A stretch of 64,000 bases of DNA from Bradyrhizobium sp. 138 (GTDB taxonomy: Bacteria > Pseudomonadota > Alphaproteobacteria > Rhizobiales > Xanthobacteraceae), in NCBI RefSeq assembly GCF_023074075.1, contig NZ_JADPKT010000002.1, positions 87,699 through 151,698 of the forward strand, given 5' to 3'. The position numbers and the translations under genes were made by a program. Under the pieces are notes generated by a model, which made no database searches, was not told the origin of the DNA, and saw nothing but the letters and a program-made list of their open reading frames with translations. Below, in pieces: positions 1 through 10,106 of the stretch (the first letter of the stretch is position 1; each line of letters starts with the position of its first letter).

Positions 1-1
1 C

Positions 2-472
2 GCGCGCGAATCCGGTTACGAGACGATCGATCTCGGTGCCGATCTCGAAGGCGAGGCGCGCGAGGTCGCCGCCGCTCACGCCAGGCTGGCGCTGCAGGCG
101 CGGGCGCAAGGCAAGCGTCTGGCGATCCTCTCCGGCGGCGAGCTCACGGTCACCGTGCGCGGTCGGGGGCGCGGCGGGCCGAACCAGGAATACGCGCTGG
201 CGCTCGCCAGCCTGCTCAAGGACACGCCGGATATCTCGGCGCTGGCCGGCGACACCGACGGCGCCGACGGCGGCGCCGGCAACCCCACCGACCCCGCCGG
301 CGCGCTGATCGACGCGGCGACGTTCGCGAAGATGAAGGCGCAAGGGCTGCAGCCGCAGGCCTATCTGGACAACAACGACGCCACCGCGTTCTTCGAGGCG
401 ACCGGAGATCTGCTGCTGCCGGGCCCGACGCTGACCAACGTGAACGATATCAGGGTGATCCTGGTGGATTGA
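2..472 (+). CDS. Glycerate 2-kinase / hydroxypyruvate reductase-like protein, C-terminal part (MOFRL domain)
   Basis: The reading frame is open from the first base of the window, so the N-terminus lies upstream. About 156 codons remain and match the C-terminal MOFRL half of the TtuD/glycerate kinase family. Recognisable parts are ILSGGELTVTV, the GRGGPNQEY glycine-rich segment, GDTDGADG and the terminal TNVNDIRVILV. The family phosphorylates D-glycerate (2-kinase) and was historically annotated as hydroxypyruvate reductase. The missing N-terminal half prevents a firmer call. A palindromic intergenic repeat follows directly after the stop codon. Confidence 0.85.
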   Translation, partial: ARESGYETIDLGADLEGEAREVAAAHARLALQARAQGKRLAILSGGELTVTVRGRGRGGPNQEYALALASLLKDTPDISALAGDTDGADGGAGNPTDPAGALIDAATFAKMKAQGLQPQAYLDNNDATAFFEATGDLLLPGPTLTNVNDIRVILVD

Positions 473-485
473 GAGAGTTTCTCCC

Positions 486-565
486 GTCATTCCGGGGCAC
501 GCGCAAGCGTGAACCCGAAATCTCGAGATTCCGGGTTCGATGCTTACGCATCTCCCCGGAATGAC
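486..565. repeat. Palindromic intergenic repeat, family A
   Basis: The element starts GTCATTCCGGGGC and ends CCCCGGAATGAC, with an inner CCCGAAATCTCGAGATTCCGGG palindrome-like core. A related copy lies at 51086-51187. It sits between the convergent glycerate kinase and MarR genes, where it could fold in RNA and act as a bidirectional stop. No protein is encoded. Confidence 0.75.
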
Positions 566-569
566 TGCC

Positions 570-1091
570 TCAAAACTCGCTCGCGATCTTCGAGAGCATC
601 GCGAGCAGGGCTTCGCGGTTGGCCTGGCCGAGCAAATCGTTCAGCCGGGCCTCATGCTTGGTGGCGACGAGCTTCTTGGCGCGGGCCAGCACCGCCTTGC
701 CCTTGTCGGTCAGCACCAGGATGTGCGAGCGGCGGTCGTTGGTGGAGCGGATCCGGGCGCAAAGGTCGCGACTCTCGAGATTGTCGAGCATCGCCACGAA
801 GTTCGGCCTGAGGATGCCGAGCGTGGAGGCGATCTCGGTCTGGTTACGGCCGGGATTCTTCTCGACCAGCAGCAGCACCGAGAACTGCGCCGGCGTCAGC
901 TGCAGCGAGGCCATGCAGCGCAGGAAGTTTTCGAACACCTTGAGCTGCGCCCGCTTCAGCACATAGCCGAGCTGTTCGGAGAGCTCGCCGAGCTGAAGCG
1001 CCTCCGGTTGCGCCTCGGCGGCGTCCTTGCGGCCCTTGGCCGTGTCGGCCGGCTTTTCGGAGGACTTTTCAGCGGCTTTGGAAACGGTCAT
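570..1091 (-). CDS. MarR-family transcriptional regulator
   Basis: A 173-residue protein with a 30-residue Lys/Ala/Glu-rich N-terminal extension, then a winged-helix MarR domain. The helix-turn-helix region reads QTEIASTLGILRPNFVAMLDNLESRDL and the wing contains RSTNDRRSHILVLTDKG, the family's usual DRR motif. AGAGG precedes the ATG. The gene is divergent from a LIV-type ABC transporter operon, with a TTATA-N4-ATAA element and an inverted repeat between them. MarR proteins in this position usually repress aromatic uptake and catabolism and release DNA on binding an acid or its CoA ester; CouR of Rhodopseudomonas palustris (p-coumaroyl-CoA) is a known example. The ligand here is inferred from the neighbourhood only. 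Confidence 0.88.
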   Translation of the reverse strand: MTVSKAAEKSSEKPADTAKGRKDAAEAQPEALQLGELSEQLGYVLKRAQLKVFENFLRCMASLQLTPAQFSVLLLVEKNPGRNQTEIASTLGILRPNFVAMLDNLESRDLCARIRSTNDRRSHILVLTDKGKAVLARAKKLVATKHEARLNDLLGQANREALLAMLSKIASEF

Positions 1092-1147
1092 CGCCTCTTG
1101 CTCGTAATCCCGCTAAATTCGGGCAGGTCGTCGTCCCGCCCTTGATG

Positions 1148-1183
1148 TTATATTTGATAATTGTTATGGACCATATCAAATAT
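1148..1183. promoter_or_regulatory. Candidate MarR operator between regulator and ABC transporter
   Basis: Positions 1148-1160 read TTATATTTGATAA, fitting TTATA-N4-ATAA, a form also present at 8663-8675 and 13163-13175. An overlapping inverted repeat has arms ATATTTGAT (1150-1158) and ATCAAATAT (1175-1183). The site is 57 bases upstream of the MarR start codon and about 90 bases upstream of the permease gene, so one protein could control both promoters. Confidence 0.6.
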
Positions 1184-1269
1184 CGCATGCGTTTTTCAAT
1201 GGCTGTGAGCGGACCGTCCACCGCAATCGAGGGGACCGGTTCGTAATCTTGAGGGGGGAGCGTCCGGTC

Positions 1270-2310
1270 TTGAATACCACCATTATGCTGTTCCTGGTGC
1301 AGGATGGCATCACCAATGGCGCGATCTACGCGCTGCTCGGCCTGGCGCTGGTGCTGGTGTTCGCCGTCACCCGGGTGATCCTCATTCCCCAGGGCGAATT
1401 CGTCACCTATGGCGCGCTGACCTATGCCTCGCTGGCCGCGGGCCAGATGCCGGGCACGGCAAAGCTCGCGCTGGCGCTGGGCATCGGCGCCTTCGCCTTC
1501 GACCTGTTCGTCGCCCGCAAGGCGCTGCACGGGCGGCTGATCCTGCGCAGCCTCATCACCAACATCGTGCTGCCTGCCATCGTGCTGGCGCTGACCGTGT
1601 ATTTCGCCGCCCAGAAGCCGCCGGTCGCGGTCTGCATCGCGCTGTCGCTGGTGATCGTGGCGATGATCGGCCTTTATCTTTACCGGATTGCGTTCCAGCC
1701 GCTGGCGCACACCTCCGTGCTGGTGTTGCTGATTGCCTCAGTGGGCGTCCATCTCGCGCTGCAGGGGCTCGGCCTTCTGTTCTTCGGTGCCGAAGGCCAG
1801 CGCGGGCCTGCCGTGCTATCCGGCGCCTTCACCGCCGGCGCGCTGCGTTTCACCGGCCAGAGCCTCACCGTCTACGGCATCACCATCGCCTTCATCGTCG
1901 GCCTCTGGCTGTTCTTCGGCCTGACGCTCTACGGCAAGGCGCTGCGCGCGACCGCCGTGAACCGGCTGGGAGCGCGGCTCGTCGGCATCCGCACCACGCT
2001 ATCGGGGCAGATCGCCTTTCTGCTGGCATCCGTCATCGGCGCGCTGTCGGGCATCATGATCGTGCCGATCACGACGCTCTACTACGACTCGGGCTTCCTG
2101 ATCGGTCTGAAGGGTTTCGTCGCCGCGATCATCGGCGGCCTCGTCAGCTACCCCTTGACCGCCGTCGCGGCGCTGGTCGTCGGCCTCGTCGAGGCGTTCT
2201 CGTCCTTCTATGCCTCCAACTACAAGGAGGTGATCGTTTTCATGTTGCTGATTCCCGTGCTGCTGCTGCGCTCGCTCGCCGCGCCGGCGGTCGAGGAAGA
2301 GAAGGACTGA
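1270..2310 (+). CDS. Branched-chain-amino-acid-type ABC transporter permease (LivH family)
   Basis: An inner-membrane permease of 346 residues with about eight to ten hydrophobic helices. It starts NTTIMLFLVQDGITNGAIYALLG, which is typical of LivH-type subunits. The TTG at 1270 is chosen because GGGGGGAG ends 10 bases before it; a longer frame from TTG 1249 would put that Shine-Dalgarno inside the gene, and ATG 1285 is also possible. First gene of a three-gene transporter operon. Given the MarR regulator and aromatic genes around it, the substrate is probably an aromatic or phenylpropanoid acid rather than an amino acid. This is inference from context. The family includes both types. Confidence 0.87.
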   Translation: MNTTIMLFLVQDGITNGAIYALLGLALVLVFAVTRVILIPQGEFVTYGALTYASLAAGQMPGTAKLALALGIGAFAFDLFVARKALHGRLILRSLITNIVLPAIVLALTVYFAAQKPPVAVCIALSLVIVAMIGLYLYRIAFQPLAHTSVLVLLIASVGVHLALQGLGLLFFGAEGQRGPAVLSGAFTAGALRFTGQSLTVYGITIAFIVGLWLFFGLTLYGKALRATAVNRLGARLVGIRTTLSGQIAFLLASVIGALSGIMIVPITTLYYDSGFLIGLKGFVAAIIGGLVSYPLTAVAALVVGLVEAFSSFYASNYKEVIVFMLLIPVLLLRSLAAPAVEEEKD

Positions 2311-2317
2311 GGCCAAG

Positions 2318-4087
2318 ATGCAGAGCCGGCTTCCCATCATCGTCTTCGCAGCTTTCATGGCGGCGATCCCGTTCGTGCCAGGCATGCCTCCGTTCTGGAT
2401 CGTGCTGCTCGACAATATCGGCCTCGCGGCCCTGGTCGCGATGGGCCTCGTGCTGCTGACCGGCGTCGGCGGCCTGACCTCGTTCGGACAGGCAGCCTTC
2501 GTCGGCTTCGGCGCCTACACCACCGCGGTGCTGTCGACGGCCTATGGCTTGTCGCCCTGGCTGACGCTGCCGCTGTCGCTGGTGGTCAGCGGTTCGCTGG
2601 CGGTGCTGCTCGGGCTGATCACCGTCCGCCTCTCCGGCCATTACCTGCCGCTCGGCACCCTCGCCTGGGGGCTCGGGCTGTTCTATCTCTTCAGCAAGCT
2701 GGAATTCCTGGGGCGTAACGACGGCATCTCGGCGATCCCGCCGCTGTCGATCGGCACGTTCAAGATGCTCTCGCCCGGCTCGATCTATTACGCGATCTGG
2801 ATCGCCGTGATCCTCTCCGCCCTGCTGACGATGAACCTCTTGGATTCCCGCACCGGCCGCGCCATTCGTGCGCTGCGCCGCGGCCACGTCGCCGCCGAAG
2901 CCTTCGGCGTGCATACGCCGCGCGCCAAACTGCTGGTGTTCATCCATGCCGCGGTGCTCGCCGGCCTCTCGGGGTGGCTCTATGCGCATCTCCAGCGCGC
3001 GGTGAACCCGACGCCGTTCGGCGCCCAGGCCGGCATCGAATATCTGTTCATCGCTGTGGTCGGCGGCGCCGGCTATGTCTGGGGCGGCGTCTTGGGCGCG
3101 GCGATCGTCGTGGTCCTGAAGGAGATGCTGCAAAGTTATTTGCCGCTGATCCTGCCCGGCTCCGGACAGGTCGAGACCATCGTGTTCGGCATCATGCTGG
3201 TGGCGCTGCTGCAGCTCGCGCCCGGCGGCCTCTGGCCGTGGTTGATGTCGTTCCTGCCCGAGCGTAGCGGCGGCAAGAAACCAGACACCTCGCTGAAGCT
3301 GGAGCACCGCGCCCGCGCGCCCGGCCAGTCCGACATCCTGCTCCAGGTCGATAAAGCGCGAAAGCAATTCGGCGGCGTGGTCGCCGTCAACAACGTCTCC
3401 TTCGACGTCCAGGCCCGCGAGATCGTCGCACTGATCGGCCCGAACGGCGCCGGCAAGAGCACGACGTTCAACCTGATCACCGGCGTGCTGTCGGCGACCT
3501 CAGGCTCGGTCTCGGTACTGGGCAGGAAGGTCGACAAGGCGCCGCCGCAGGAGATCGTCAAGCTCGGCATCAGCAGGACCTTCCAGCATGTCAAGCTGGT
3601 GCCCGACATGACCGTGCTGGAGAACGTCGCGATCGGCGCGCATCTGCGCGGCCATGCCGGGCCGATCGCCTCGATGCTGCGCCTCGACCGCACTGATGAA
3701 GCCAAGCTGCTCGCCGAGGCCGCCCGCCAGATCGAGCGTGTCGGCCTTGCCAACCAGATGCACCAGCTCGCAGGCAGCCTCTCGCTCGGCCAGCAGCGCA
3801 TCGTCGAGATCGCCCGCGCGCTCTGCGTCGATCCGATGCTGTTGCTGCTCGACGAGCCGGCCGCCGGCCTGCGCCACATGGAAAAGCAGCAGCTCGCCAC
3901 CCTGCTCCGCGAATTGCGCGACGGCGGCATGAGCGTGCTGCTGGTCGAGCACGACATGGGCTTCGTCATGAACCTCGCGGACCGCATCGTGGTGCTCGAT
4001 TTCGGCACCAAGATCGCGGAAGGCACCCCCGCCACGATCAAGACCAATCCCGAAGTGATCAAGGCCTATCTCGGAGTGGCGGCATGA
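2318..4087 (+). CDS. ABC transporter permease-ATPase fusion (LivM-LivG type)
   Basis: A 589-residue two-domain protein. Residues 1 to about 310 are a LivM-like permease ([35 protein letters not shown]). Residues about 340-589 are a LivG-like ATPase with Walker [10 protein letters not shown] near 374, signature [15 protein letters not shown] near 487 and Walker [12 protein letters not shown] near 508. Fusing the second permease to the first ATPase is a known but less common arrangement in this family. The gene starts 7 bases after the upstream permease and overlaps the next ATPase gene by ATGA, so the three are translationally coupled. No binding-protein gene is adjacent; the likely one is at 17354-18505. 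Confidence 0.9.
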   Translation: MQSRLPIIVFAAFMAAIPFVPGMPPFWIVLLDNIGLAALVAMGLVLLTGVGGLTSFGQAAFVGFGAYTTAVLSTAYGLSPWLTLPLSLVVSGSLAVLLGLITVRLSGHYLPLGTLAWGLGLFYLFSKLEFLGRNDGISAIPPLSIGTFKMLSPGSIYYAIWIAVILSALLTMNLLDSRTGRAIRALRRGHVAAEAFGVHTPRAKLLVFIHAAVLAGLSGWLYAHLQRAVNPTPFGAQAGIEYLFIAVVGGAGYVWGGVLGAAIVVVLKEMLQSYLPLILPGSGQVETIVFGIMLVALLQLAPGGLWPWLMSFLPERSGGKKPDTSLKLEHRARAPGQSDILLQVDKARKQFGGVVAVNNVSFDVQAREIVALIGPNGAGKSTTFNLITGVLSATSGSVSVLGRKVDKAPPQEIVKLGISRTFQHVKLVPDMTVLENVAIGAHLRGHAGPIASMLRLDRTDEAKLLAEAARQIERVGLANQMHQLAGSLSLGQQRIVEIARALCVDPMLLLLDEPAAGLRHMEKQQLATLLRELRDGGMSVLLVEHDMGFVMNLADRIVVLDFGTKIAEGTPATIKTNPEVIKAYLGVAA

Positions 4088-4815
4088 GCGCGCTGTTGTC
4101 CGTCACCGATGCCCATGTCGCCTATGGCAAGGTCGAGGCCGTGCGCTCTGTCTCGCTCGAGGTCGGCGCCAATGAGATCGTCACCATCGTCGGCGCCAAC
4201 GGCGCCGGCAAGACCACGCTGCTGTCGGCCATCATGGGCATTTTGCCGCTGAAGGGCCGCGTCACGTTTGCGGGGCAGGATCTCGCCCGGCTCGACATCG
4301 AGGACCGTGTCGCGATGGGACTCGGCCTCGTCCCGGAGCACCGCGAACTGTTCGTGACCATGAACGTCGAGGACAATCTCGAGCTTGGCGCCTTCCGCAT
4401 CGAGCGGAGCAAGGCGAAAGCCTCGATCGAGCGGGTCTACGCGCTGTTTCCGCGGCTGAAGGAGCGCCGCAAGCAACTCGCCGGCACGCTCTCCGGCGGC
4501 GAGCAGCAGATGCTCGCGATGGGCCGCGCGCTGATGGGCGAGCCGAAGCTCCTGATGCTGGACGAGCCGAGCCTCGGCCTCGCCCCGATCATCGTTGCCG
4601 ACATCTTCCGCATCGTCACCGAGCTGCGCGCCAGCGGCGTCTCCGTGCTGCTGGTCGAGCAGAACGCGCAGGCCGCGCTGAAGATCGCGGACCAGGCCTA
4701 TGTCATGGAGCTCGGCGAGTTCGTGCTCAACGGCAAGGCCAGCGACATCGCGGCGAACGAGCGGGTGGCGGCGAGCTATCTCGGCTTCCAGCACGAGGGT
4801 GAGAGCGCGATCTGA
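4084..4815 (+). CDS. ABC transporter ATP-binding protein (LivF family)
   Basis: A 243-residue cytoplasmic ATPase that energises the transporter of the two upstream genes. Walker A is GANGAGKTT near residue 37, signature LSGGEQQMLAMGRAL near 137, Walker B LLMLDEPSLGLAP near 157, and the switch region VLLVEQNAQAAL follows. Its length is normal for LivF. The ATG overlaps the TGA of the fusion gene, so it belongs to the same transcript. A large intergenic repeat follows, which probably marks the 3' end of the operon. Confidence 0.92.
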   Translation: MSALLSVTDAHVAYGKVEAVRSVSLEVGANEIVTIVGANGAGKTTLLSAIMGILPLKGRVTFAGQDLARLDIEDRVAMGLGLVPEHRELFVTMNVEDNLELGAFRIERSKAKASIERVYALFPRLKERRKQLAGTLSGGEQQMLAMGRALMGEPKLLMLDEPSLGLAPIIVADIFRIVTELRASGVSVLLVEQNAQAALKIADQAYVMELGEFVLNGKASDIAANERVAASYLGFQHEGESAI

Positions 4816-4839
4816 CTTCGCTGTTGCTGGCGCCGCAAG

Positions 4840-4995
4840 TGCCTTCCTCCCCTTGTGGGAGAAGGTGGCGCGAAGCGCCGGATGAGGAGTTCTCTCCACA
4901 CGTGACACCTTTCGTGAGGAGAGAACCCTCACCCGGCTCGCCGCTTCGCGGCGATCCACCCTCTCCCACAAGGGTCCCACAAGGGGAGAGGGTGC
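4840..4995. repeat. Palindromic intergenic repeat, family C (CTCTCCC/GGGAGAG type)
   Basis: The element has paired arms: CTTCCTCCCCTTGTGGGAGAAGG with GGCGCGAAGCGCC at the left, and a mirror-related ACCCTCTCCCACAAGGG...GGGGAGAGGGT at the right. Related units occur at about 9904-10050, 16707-16827, 18598-18733 and in short form at 48532-48558. It lies between convergent genes and is non-coding. The many strong stems suggest a transcript-end function. Confidence 0.7.
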
Positions 4996-5020
4996 ACCGA
5001 TCGTGTGGCTCGAAGATCAA

Positions 5021-5632
5021 TCAGCCGCCTTTCAACGCCGCAACCTCCGGCTCCAGCTCCGCGATCCGCGCATCCCTCGCCGCCAGCGCCGCAGCGACAT
5101 CGCCCGCGTCGAACTTCTGCGGAATGTGTTGCGGGCAGTTGGTGTCCCAGGCTGAGATCTTGAACAGGATCACCTGCTCCGGCCGGGCGCGGTAGCCCTT
5201 CGGCATCAGCGACGCCGTCAGCGCCTCGTCGTTCTCGACGACGCGGGCCTCGCCCCAGATCTTCACGCGGCGGCGGTGGGCGTAGTCCATCACGAAAATG
5301 TACGCCTTGGGATTCTCCGAGAGGTTTCCTTGCGTGATGTATTGCCGGTTGCCGGCGTAGTCGGTGAAGGCCAACGTCTGCTTGTCCAGGACCTTCAGGA
5401 AGCCCTTGGGGCCGCCGCGGTGCTGGATGTAAGGCTGACCATCCGCCGAGGCCGTTGCAAAGTAGAAGCTGTTGGCGTCGGCCAGGAAGGCCGCGAGATT
5501 CTCGTCGACCTCGGTGCGCCATCCTCGCTGCTCGGCCTGGGCATAGCCTTCACGCGATCCCTTTCGGGTCTGGATTGATTTCACTGCCGGCGAAAAGGCG
5601 ACGTCGCTGGCGTAGGTATGAGTTGCCGTCAT
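5021..5632 (-). CDS. Pyridoxamine 5'-phosphate oxidase-like FMN-binding protein
   Basis: About 203 residues with the split-barrel pattern of the PNPOx-like superfamily: FLADANSFYFATASADGQPYIQHRGGPKGFLKV, then LAFTDYAGNRQYITQGNLSENPKAYIFVMDYAHRRRVKIWGEARVV. The RVKIWGEARVV strand is typical of the flavin-binding fold. The ATG at 5632 is chosen because GGGAG precedes it by 8 bases; an open frame reaches 5671. The C-terminus ends in an Ala/Glu-rich helix. The gene is divergent from a LysR regulator, which may control it. Substrate unknown; members bind FMN or F420 and reduce or detoxify small molecules. Confidence 0.82.
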   Translation of the reverse strand: MTATHTYASDVAFSPAVKSIQTRKGSREGYAQAEQRGWRTEVDENLAAFLADANSFYFATASADGQPYIQHRGGPKGFLKVLDKQTLAFTDYAGNRQYITQGNLSENPKAYIFVMDYAHRRRVKIWGEARVVENDEALTASLMPKGYRARPEQVILFKISAWDTNCPQHIPQKFDAGDVAAALAARDARIAELEPEVAALKGG

Positions 5633-5717
5633 CGGAATATCTCCCGGACTACCGGCGCATTGCTGCGTCATTCATGCTGCAAAATGGACCCGCCATCCGC
5701 TAAAACAATCTGGCCGC

Positions 5718-5750
5718 TTGACACTTCATCGTTGCAATATATGCAATAAT
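5718..5750 (+). promoter_or_regulatory. Promoter/operator region of the LysR gene
   Basis: A TTGACA hexamer lies at 5718-5723. It is followed by the perfect inverted repeat TTGCA-ATATA-TGCAA at 5732-5746, which ends 7 bases before the LysR start codon. The T-N11-A shape and AT-rich centre match LysR-type binding sites, so autoregulation and control of the divergent flavoprotein gene are likely. A clear -10 hexamer at ideal spacing is not visible. Confidence 0.5.
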
Positions 5751-5753
5751 ATC

Positions 5754-6638
5754 ATGGACCGCCTCGAAGCCATGCACGTCTTCGTCACCGTCGCCGACCT
5801 GCGCGGCTTTGCACCGGCGGCGCGCAAGCTGCGACTGTCGCCCTCGGCGGTGACGCGGCTGATCGCGGCGCTGGAGGAGCATCTCGGCGCCCGGCTGCTG
5901 CAGCGGACCACGCGGCAGGTGAGATTGACCGATGTCGGCACGCGCTATCTGGAGCGCGCGCGGCGCATCCTTGCCGATGTCGAGGAGGCCGACGGCTCCG
6001 CGCGGGAGGAGCGTAACCGGCCGAGCGGACGGCTCGTTGTCTCGGCGCCGGTCGGCTTCGGCCGGCTGCATGTCGGGCTGGTCATGACAGCCTATCTCAA
6101 GCGTTACCCCGAGGTCGTCTGCGAATTGCGGCTTTCCGACCATCTCGTCAACCTGGTGGAGGACGCCGTCGACGCCGCAGTGCGGATCGGCCATCTCGCC
6201 GATTCCTCGCTGGTGGCGCGCCAGGTCGGCGAGATGCGGCGGATCGTGGTGGCCTCGCCCGACTATCTCAAGCGCCACGGCGAACCGAAGACGCCGGAAG
6301 CCCTCCCCGCACATCAGACCATCCAGTTCGGACCCTGGTCCGAATGGCGCTTCCTGCGCGACGGCCGCGATATCGAGGTGACGCCCTCTCCCCGCTTCAT
6401 CAGCAACAGCGCCGACGCAGCGCTGCAATATGCCGAGGCCGGTGGCGGCGTGACGCGCGTGCTGGCTTATCAGGCCGCTGACGGCCTAAAGCGCGGACGG
6501 CTCAAAATCGTGCTCGCGGCATACGAACAGCCGGCGCTGCCGATCCACATCGTCTATCCGACCTCGCGCCTGCTCTCGGCCAAGGTGCGCGCGTTCATCG
6601 ATCTCGTGGTGGAGACGGCGCAGTGGAGGTTTGGGTGA
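5754..6638 (+). CDS. LysR-family transcriptional regulator
   Basis: A 294-residue regulator. The N-terminal winged helix (MDRLEAMHVFVTVADLRGFAPAARKLRLSPSAVTRLIAALEEHLGARLLQRTTRQ) is followed by a periplasmic-binding-protein-like effector domain. The ATG at 5754 matches the usual MDRLEAM start; an upstream ATG at 5718 would add 12 residues with no family counterpart. It is divergent from the flavin-nucleotide-type gene at 5021-5632. A TTGCA/TGCAA palindrome lies just upstream. The effector is not deducible from sequence. Confidence 0.92.
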   Translation: MDRLEAMHVFVTVADLRGFAPAARKLRLSPSAVTRLIAALEEHLGARLLQRTTRQVRLTDVGTRYLERARRILADVEEADGSAREERNRPSGRLVVSAPVGFGRLHVGLVMTAYLKRYPEVVCELRLSDHLVNLVEDAVDAAVRIGHLADSSLVARQVGEMRRIVVASPDYLKRHGEPKTPEALPAHQTIQFGPWSEWRFLRDGRDIEVTPSPRFISNSADAALQYAEAGGGVTRVLAYQAADGLKRGRLKIVLAAYEQPALPIHIVYPTSRLLSAKVRAFIDLVVETAQWRFG

Positions 6639-6642
6639 AGCT

Positions 6643-6770
6643 CGCGTCCCGGACGCGCCGCGCAGCGGCGCAGAGCCGGGACCCAAAGGGCCAAGAGTGA
6701 GCTGCCGATAGATGGGCCCCGGCTCTGCAGCGCACCACTAAGAAGTGCTGCGCTGCGTCCGGGGCACGAG
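6643..6770. repeat. Palindromic intergenic repeat, family D
   Basis: The element begins CTCGCGTCCCGGACGCGCCGC, contains CAGAGCCGGGACCC and GGGCCCCGGCTCTGCAG as partly complementary arms, and ends CGCTGCGTCCGGGGCACGAG. A second copy is at 23894-24054. It lies between the convergent LysR and thioesterase genes and codes for nothing. Confidence 0.7.
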
Positions 6771-6774
6771 AGCC

Positions 6775-7200
6775 TCACCCCTTCTTCGGCACCACGCGAA
6801 ACGTGCCGCTCGCGCGCGCGATCACGACGTCATCGGCCTTGACCAGGCATTGCGCGAAGCAGATCGTCTTGCCGGTCTTGATCACGTCGCTCTCGATCGA
6901 GCACCACTGGCCGATCTCGGCGGAGCCGACGAAATCGACCGAGAGCGAAACCGTCACGAACGACGTGGTCCAGTTCGTCACCAGCGCGCAGCTATAGCCC
7001 ATGGCGTTGTCGGCGAGCGCGGTGATGAGCCCGCCATGGATCAGGCCGCGACCGTTGGTGTGGGGCCTCGCCAGCCGCAAACCGATGATGACGGCCTTGT
7101 CGGTGTTCCTTGAGTAGAGCGGCTCCCAAGGCTCGGTAAGAGGGCTCTTGCGGAAGAGCGGCTCGAAGCCAGCGGGGATGTCGGTGGCGGTCATGGCCAT
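6775..7200 (-). CDS. PaaI-family (hotdog-fold) thioesterase
   Basis: A 141-residue protein with the hotdog-fold core RGLIHGGLITALADNAMGYSCALV. HGG is the usual PaaI-type loop, and SLSVDFVGSAEIGQWCSIESDVIKTGKTICFAQCLV follows. The family hydrolyses acyl-CoA or aryl-CoA thioesters such as hydroxyphenylacetyl-CoA. The start could be ATG 7200 or ATG 7194; upstream codons to 7254 look non-coding. It lies beside pobA in the aromatic block, where it might relieve CoA trapping. The substrate is inferred from context only. Confidence 0.8.
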   Translation of the reverse strand: MAMTATDIPAGFEPLFRKSPLTEPWEPLYSRNTDKAVIIGLRLARPHTNGRGLIHGGLITALADNAMGYSCALVTNWTTSFVTVSLSVDFVGSAEIGQWCSIESDVIKTGKTICFAQCLVKADDVVIARASGTFRVVPKKG

Positions 7201-7319
7201 CTCGCGTTGCTGTGTCGCCGGCATTGAACGCGATGTGGATGACGGTTGCATCAATTACAAAGTTTTAAACGGAATTTGCCCAGGCGTTTGAAATGGACGT
7301 CGCTGCAAGCACGGATTCC

Positions 7320-7407
7320 GTAGGGTGGGCAAAGCGAAGCGTGCCCGCGAACTTCCTCAATTGTAGGAAGACGTGGGCACGGCGCTTTGCGCCTTTGCCC
7401 ACCCTAC
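7320..7407. repeat. Palindromic intergenic repeat, family B (GTAGGGTGGG type)
   Basis: The left arm GTAGGGTGGGCAAAGCGAAG and the right arm GCGCCTTTGCCCACCCTAC are inverted copies around a short spacer. Further copies are at 50017-50124, 52703-52841 and 62816-62904. The element lies upstream of the thioesterase and downstream of pobA on the minus strand. Confidence 0.8.
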
Positions 7408-7425
7408 GGCACCTGCGCCCCATCC

Positions 7426-8675
<1,250 letters not shown>

Positions 8676-8861
8676 CGTTTGGGCCAAAAGGGGAGCGGTG
8701 GTCGCCCGAGGCAGCGACAAGTCCACGCAACATGGCTGACGTAAACGGCGCGACGAGGCGCGCGCCAATTCCGGCTTGAACGCGCCAGCCAAATAGATAA
8801 CATGTTAATTAATGAGACCGGGCCATCGAAGCCCGCCGTCGAAAACCGGGAGAGACGCGTG

Positions 8862-9878
8862 ATGAGAAAAGCCTGTCTGGCCTTGCTGCTGGCCGCGAGC
8901 GTGACGCCTGCCTTGGCGCAGGACAAGACCTTCGATCTGAAGATCTCGCATTGGGTGCCGGCCTCGCACCCCCTGCAGAAGTCGCTGGAAGACTGGGCCG
9001 CGGCAGTGGAGAAGGATTCCGGCGGCACCATCAAGGGCAAGGTGTTTCCGGCCCAGCAGCTCGGCAAGGCGTTCGACCATTACGACATGGCACGCGACGG
9101 CATCGCCGACGTCACCTACGTCAATCCCGGCTATCAGCCCGGCCGTTTCCCGATCGTCGGCGCCGGCGAGCTGCCATTCCTGATCTCCGACGCCAAGGGC
9201 GGCTCGATGGGGCTGGACGCCTGGTATCGCAAATATGCCGAGAAGGAGATGAAGGACGTCAAATACTGCCTCGCCTTCGTCCACTCGCCCTCCTCCTTCC
9301 ATTCCAAAACCAAGAAGATCGTCAGCCCTGAGGACGTGAAGGGCATGAAAATCCGCCCGGCGCACGCCACCATGGCGAACTTCGTCACCTCGCTCGGCGG
9401 CACCAATGTGCAGTCCTCCGCGCCCGAAGTGCGCGACATCATCGAGCGCGGCGTCGCCGACGGCGTCACCTTCCCCTGGGGCTCCCTGGTGCTGTTCGGC
9501 ATCGACAAGGTGACCAAATACGACATGGAGGCGCCGCTCTACACCACGACCTTCGTGTTCGTGATCAACAAGGACAAGTACAATGCGATGTCCGACAAGC
9601 AGAAGGCCGCGATCGACAAGAATTGCTCGATCGAAATGGCGGGCGTGGTCGGCGAGCACTGGGGCAAGTTCGAGGATGCCGGCATCGACAAGGTGAAGGC
9701 GGAATCCGGCCACGAGGTCTACAAGCTGACGCCCGACCAGACCGCCGCCTGGAAGAAGGCCGCCGAGCCGCTGGTGAAGACCTGGAGTGAGGGCGCCAAG
9801 AAGGCCGGCGCCGATCCGGACGCCGCGCTTGCGGACTTGAAGGCCTCGCTGAAGAAGTACAACGCGCTGGCGGAGTGA
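8862..9878 (+). CDS. dctP: TRAP transporter substrate-binding protein (DctP family)
   Basis: A 338-residue periplasmic solute receptor. A signal peptide is visible (MRKACLALLLAASVTPALAQ, with ALAQ cleavage), followed by FDLKISHWVPASHPLQKSLEDWAAAVEKDSGG, a typical DctP opening. The ATG at 8862 is preceded by GGGAGA at 8 bases; a longer frame from 8802 would bury the signal peptide. It is the first gene of a dctPQM set. TRAP systems use Na+ or H+ gradients to import carboxylates. Next to pobA the ligand is probably an aromatic acid such as 4-hydroxybenzoate or a hydroxycinnamate. That is inference. Confidence 0.9.
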   Translation: MRKACLALLLAASVTPALAQDKTFDLKISHWVPASHPLQKSLEDWAAAVEKDSGGTIKGKVFPAQQLGKAFDHYDMARDGIADVTYVNPGYQPGRFPIVGAGELPFLISDAKGGSMGLDAWYRKYAEKEMKDVKYCLAFVHSPSSFHSKTKKIVSPEDVKGMKIRPAHATMANFVTSLGGTNVQSSAPEVRDIIERGVADGVTFPWGSLVLFGIDKVTKYDMEAPLYTTTFVFVINKDKYNAMSDKQKAAIDKNCSIEMAGVVGEHWGKFEDAGIDKVKAESGHEVYKLTPDQTAAWKKAAEPLVKTWSEGAKKAGADPDAALADLKASLKKYNALAE

Positions 9879-9903
9879 CGGCGCGGCGCGATCGGTCCTT
9901 GCT

Positions 9904-10050
9904 CCCCCTCTCTCCGTCCTTACGGGGAGAGGGTTGGGGTGGGGGGCTGCTTCCGCACAGTTGGTGACAGATGGACTCGCGGAGAGTCCCCCTCACCCGC
10001 ATCGCATCTCCGATGCGATGCGGCCTCTCCCCGCACGCGGGGAGAGGCGA
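9904..10050. repeat. Family C intergenic repeat inside the TRAP operon
   Basis: Inverted CTCTCC/GGAGAG arms (CCCCTCTCTCCGTCCTTACGG near 9905 and CCTCTCCCCGCACGCGGGGAGAGG near 10024) lie between dctP and dctQ. A strong stem here could make the receptor mRNA more abundant than the permease mRNA, as is common for transporter operons. That role is inferred. Confidence 0.65.
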
Positions 10051-10106
10051 AGAGCCGCCGCCGGAGTCGAGAGCGAGCAATGACAGCACACGACGGGACA
10101 CACCCC

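Noticed and set aside
2240..3367. A 375-codon minus-strand frame within the LIV operon
   Set aside because: Antisense to the permease domain, with Gln/Arg/His-rich shadow composition.
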